This document shows positions 61,455-64,000 of a stretch of 64,000 bases of DNA, piece by piece. Numbering within the stretch: the stretch's first letter is position 1; every line of letters begins with the position of its first letter. The stretch spans positions 1 through 64,000 of the forward strand of contig LJZQ01000011.1 of the NCBI GenBank assembly GCA_001314845.1. The letters run 5' to 3'. The stretch comes from Marinobacter excellens HL-55. Lineage in GTDB: Bacteria > Pseudomonadota > Gammaproteobacteria > Pseudomonadales > Oleiphilaceae. The notes below the pieces were generated by a model. The model was not told the origin of the DNA. It was given only the letters and a program-made list of their open reading frames with translations, and did no database searches. A program made the translations under genes and the position numbers.

Positions 61455-63188
61455 ATGACTCCAAAAAAGATCCTGCGTCGCCCTCAGCCCACTGAAACTC
61501 AGGGCTGGGGGCAAAATCTGCCCTCCATCCTCCGCCGGCTTTATGCTGCGCGGGGCGTATGCTCTGATGAGCAACTGCAGTACACCCTTAAACATCTGGC
61601 CTCGCCCATGCAACTGCGCGGTATCGATCGTGCTGTCGAATTGCTGGCTGAGGCAATCGCGCAAAAGCAGCGCGTTATGGTGCTGGGGGACTTCGATGCC
61701 GACGGCGCCACCAGCACCGCTGTTGCCATGCTGGGCTTGTCCATGCTGGGCGTTGCAGTTATCGATTTTCGGGTGCCAAGTCGTTTCTCTGACGGTTATG
61801 GCCTGACGCCTGGCATTATCCATCGGTTGAAAGAAGACGGTGATTTGCCCGATCTTCTGGTCACGGTGGACAACGGCATCTCCGCAATTGAAGGCGTGCG
61901 TGCCGCGCGTGAGTTGGGTATTACAGTGGTGGTCACCGATCACCACCTGGCGGGTGAGCAGCTGCCGGATGCCGATGCCATCGTTAACCCCAACCAGCCC
62001 GGCTGCCCATTTCTAAGCAAAAATGCCGCAGGTGTGGGGGTCATGTTCTACGTGCTGACCGCCCTGCGAAAGCACCTGCGCGACAACAACCGGTTGCCAG
62101 ACCCCGAGCCCAATTTGGGCACCCTGCTGGATCTGGTGGCATTGGGTACCGTGGCGGATGTGGTGCCACTTGATCACAACAACCGGATTTTTGTGGAGCA
62201 GGGCATACGCCGCATCCGCAAAGGTGAAGCCCGTCCCGGAATCTTGGCGTTGCTGGAAGTGGCCGGCCGGGACTACACCCAGATCAGCTCCACCGATCTT
62301 GGCTTTGTGGTGGGCCCCCGCTTGAACGCCGCCGGGCGCCTGGATGATATGAGTATCGGCATCGCCTGCTTGCTCGCCGATGGCCGTGACGAAGCGCTGC
62401 GCCTGGCCCGGGAACTGGACAACTTCAATCGTGAACGGCGAACGATTGAAAAGGATATGAAGCACCAGGCCCAGGAGTTGCTGGCGTCTATGTCGCTGGA
62501 CATCGAAGGGCTGCCCTGGGGGCTAGCTCTTTTTGATCAGGATTGGCACCAGGGTGTCATCGGCATACTGGCCGCCAGAATTCGCGAACAGACTCATCGC
62601 CCGACCATCGCGTTTGCGCCGGACGATGACGGCCAGCACCTCAAAGGTTCCGCCCGCTCCATCCCCGGCCTGCACATCCGCGATGCCTTGGCGGTGGTGG
62701 ATGCCAAGCACCCCGGACTGATGAAGAAATACGGCGGCCACGCCATGGCGGCCGGCATGACCATCGCTCGGGATGATCTGGAGAGTTTCAGCAACGCCTT
62801 TGATCAGGCCGTTCGGGATACCCTGAAAGCGGAAGATCTGGAGGCGGCCATCACCACTGACGGCCCCCTTGCCCCGGAAGAATTAAATCTCGACACCGCC
62901 TACCAGCTCAAGCGCGGAGGCCCCTGGGGTCAGCACTTTCCGGAGCCTGTGTTCGATGGTGAGTTTCGGGTGGTGAGTCAGCGCGTGGTGGGCGAAAACC
63001 ATTTGAAGCTGGTGCTGCAGCCGATGGAGGGTGGCGGCATTATTGACGGCATTGCGTTCAATACCGGGCCGGAAGTGCCGGACTATACGCGGAGTGGCGC
63101 GCGGGTGGTGTATAAGCCGGACGCCAATACCTTTCGTGGGCGGACCAATTTGCAGCTTCTTGTGGATTATCTGGAGCCGCTGGGCTGA
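61455..63188 (+). CDS. recJ: Single-stranded-DNA-specific exonuclease RecJ
   Basis: A 577-residue DHH-family 5'-3' exonuclease used in recombination and mismatch repair. DHH motifs are VLGDFDADGATSTAV, LVTVDNGISAIEG and VVVTDHHLAG; the DHHA1 motif GGHAMAAGMTIA is near residue 430, and an OB-fold tail completes the protein. ATG 61455 follows thrC closely, suggesting co-transcription with hom-thrC. Full-length. Confidence 0.97.
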   Translation: MTPKKILRRPQPTETQGWGQNLPSILRRLYAARGVCSDEQLQYTLKHLASPMQLRGIDRAVELLAEAIAQKQRVMVLGDFDADGATSTAVAMLGLSMLGVAVIDFRVPSRFSDGYGLTPGIIHRLKEDGDLPDLLVTVDNGISAIEGVRAARELGITVVVTDHHLAGEQLPDADAIVNPNQPGCPFLSKNAAGVGVMFYVLTALRKHLRDNNRLPDPEPNLGTLLDLVALGTVADVVPLDHNNRIFVEQGIRRIRKGEARPGILALLEVAGRDYTQISSTDLGFVVGPRLNAAGRLDDMSIGIACLLADGRDEALRLARELDNFNRERRTIEKDMKHQAQELLASMSLDIEGLPWGLALFDQDWHQGVIGILAARIREQTHRPTIAFAPDDDGQHLKGSARSIPGLHIRDALAVVDAKHPGLMKKYGGHAMAAGMTIARDDLESFSNAFDQAVRDTLKAEDLEAAITTDGPLAPEELNLDTAYQLKRGGPWGQHFPEPVFDGEFRVVSQRVVGENHLKLVLQPMEGGGIIDGIAFNTGPEVPDYTRSGARVVYKPDANTFRGRTNLQLLVDYLEPLG

Positions 63189-63223
63189 TTCCGTTTTTGG
63201 AGATTGGCTCAGCAGAAGGGTGA

Positions 63224-63271
63224 GGTCTGACCCCAGGGGGTCAGACCCCTTTGTATCGACCCCTTTGTATC
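63224..63271. repeat. Intergenic inverted repeat followed by two tandem 14-base repeats
   Basis: GGTCTGACCCC (63224-63234) and GGGGTCAGACC (63237-63247) are perfect 11-base arms two bases apart. They run into GACCCCTTTGTATC, which is present twice head-to-tail at 63244-63257 and 63258-63271. The palindromic GGGGTCTGACCCC-type core resembles intergenic REP elements of gammaproteobacteria. It lies between recJ and prfB and could terminate recJ. Confidence 0.75.
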
Positions 63272-63382
63272 CGTCGAGTGCCGAAGACTCCGTATATTCC
63301 GCCTGCTGATTTAACGCACGAATTCCGGTAGAATCCGCCCTCTGTTTTTATCGCATCATTTTCCAAAGCGAGACCCGATTTC

Positions 63383-64000
63383 ATGGAAGTTAATCCTATA
63401 GTGGTGAAGATCAAAGAGCTTCGCGAGCGCACTGAAGCGCTGAGGGGGTATCTTTGACTACGATCAGCGTAGTGAACGTCTGGTCGAAGTAGAGCGTGAA
63501 CTCGAGATGCCCAAAGTGTGGGACGACCCCGAGCGGGCCCAGGCATTGGGTAAAGAACGGTCGGATCTTGAGCTGATCGTCAAAACCATCGACAACCTGA
63601 CCAGCGGCCTCAGTGATGCCGAGAGCCTGCTCGATATGGCGGTCGAAGAAGACGACGAAGGCACGGTGGCCGAAATTGTGGCCGACCTTGAAAGCCTCGA
63701 TAAAGAGCTCGAAAAACTCGAATTCCGCCGCATGTTCTCCGGTGAAATGGACCCCAATAACGCCTACCTGGACATTCAGGCGGGTTCTGGCGGCACCGAG
63801 GCCCAGGACTGGGCCAACATGCTGCTGCGCATGTATCTGCGTTGGGCTGAGCGCCGTGGTTTCAAAGCTGAAATCGTCGAGCTGCAGGAAGGTGAAGTGG
63901 CGGGCATCAAAAGTGCCACCATTCACGTCCAGGGCGACTACGCCTACGGCTGGCTGCGCACCGAAACCGGCGTACACCGCCTGGTGCGTAAATCGCCGTT
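63383..64000 (+). CDS. prfB: Peptide chain release factor 2 (RF2), cut at the window edge, with programmed frameshift
   Basis: The gene begins ATG 63383 and reads [20 protein letters not shown] before a UGA stop at 63455-63457. It continues in the +1 frame from 63456 ([20 protein letters not shown]) to the window end. The second part matches RF2 and includes [20 protein letters not shown]. The remaining C-terminal two-thirds, with the GGQ motif, lie beyond position 64000. lysS would be expected next but is not seen. Confidence 0.97.
63443..63458 (+). promoter_or_regulatory. RF2 programmed +1 frameshift site
   Basis: AGGGGGTATCTTTGAC: an internal Shine-Dalgarno-like AGGGGG, three bases (TAT), then CTT TGA C, where the ribosome slips from CTT to TTT at the UGA stop codon. 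It matches the E. coli prfB slippery site and gives RF2 autoregulation: scarce RF2 delays UGA termination and favours frameshifting. Confidence 0.97.

Noticed and set aside
60555..61946. A 463-residue minus-strand frame opposite thrC and recJ
   Set aside because: Both + strand genes are full-length with catalytic motifs, and this frame spans their junction without a plausible start.

Overview
The window reads as a chromosomal segment of a Marinobacter-like marine gammaproteobacterium. The basis is the protein content and gene order (rpsP-rimM-trmD-rplS, minCDE, hom-thrC-recJ-prfB, phrB, olsBA), the moderately high G+C of the housekeeping genes, and the classical RF2 frameshift site. The genus is an inference from protein resemblance; no rRNA or tRNA gene was seen. 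Almost every base is assigned: genes are tightly packed on both strands and only the CRISPR array and short intergenic spacers are non-coding.

Layout. 1-6300: a photolyase gene, then a + strand operon of an uncharacterised protein, an MscS channel, RimB-like protease, RimK ligase, a desuccinylase-family protein and YjbQ. 6356-20816: a complete type I-C CRISPR-Cas locus. It holds a WYL regulator, cas3, cas5c, cas8c (with an internal cas11c start), cas7c, an inserted two-gene toxin/antitoxin-like pair (DUF4258 plus YgiT-type zinc finger), cas4, cas1, cas2, a leader of about 180 bases, and an array that I count as 78 repeats and 77 spacers. 20875-25290: a TPP enzyme and a flavoprotein opposite an AraC regulator. 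25361-33000: PhoH, CBS, START, DUF2804, minCDE, hopJ-like, DUF1244 and a LexA-boxed dinB. 32990-41000: two lipid-related transcription units (glycosyltransferase-PAP2 and olsB-olsA), each preceded by 11-bp-periodic GTGAC repeats that look like PhoB boxes; between them lie tas, a small secreted protein, an acyl-CoA hydrolase/transferase and an FKBP isomerase. 41000-53100: an RstAB-like two-component pair, glpK, an ABC ATPase, argF, grxD, a TonB-like protein, DUF1631, a CorC-type transporter and a CcsA-like protein. 53200-64000: ffh, rpsP-rimM-trmD-rplS, xerD, dsbC, hom, thrC, recJ and the start of prfB, cut by the window edge.

How it works together. The CRISPR locus has every part needed for adaptation (Cas1, Cas2, Cas4), crRNA processing (Cas5c), Cascade (Cas5c, Cas8c, Cas11c, Cas7c) and target degradation (Cas3), probably under a WYL regulator. 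The least ordinary feature is the small gene pair between cas7c and cas4. The array records repeated contact with the same target: two spacers are offset, opposite-strand samples of one gene. The two Pho-boxed units suggest a local phosphate-starvation membrane-remodelling programme, replacing phospholipids with ornithine lipid and glycolipid.
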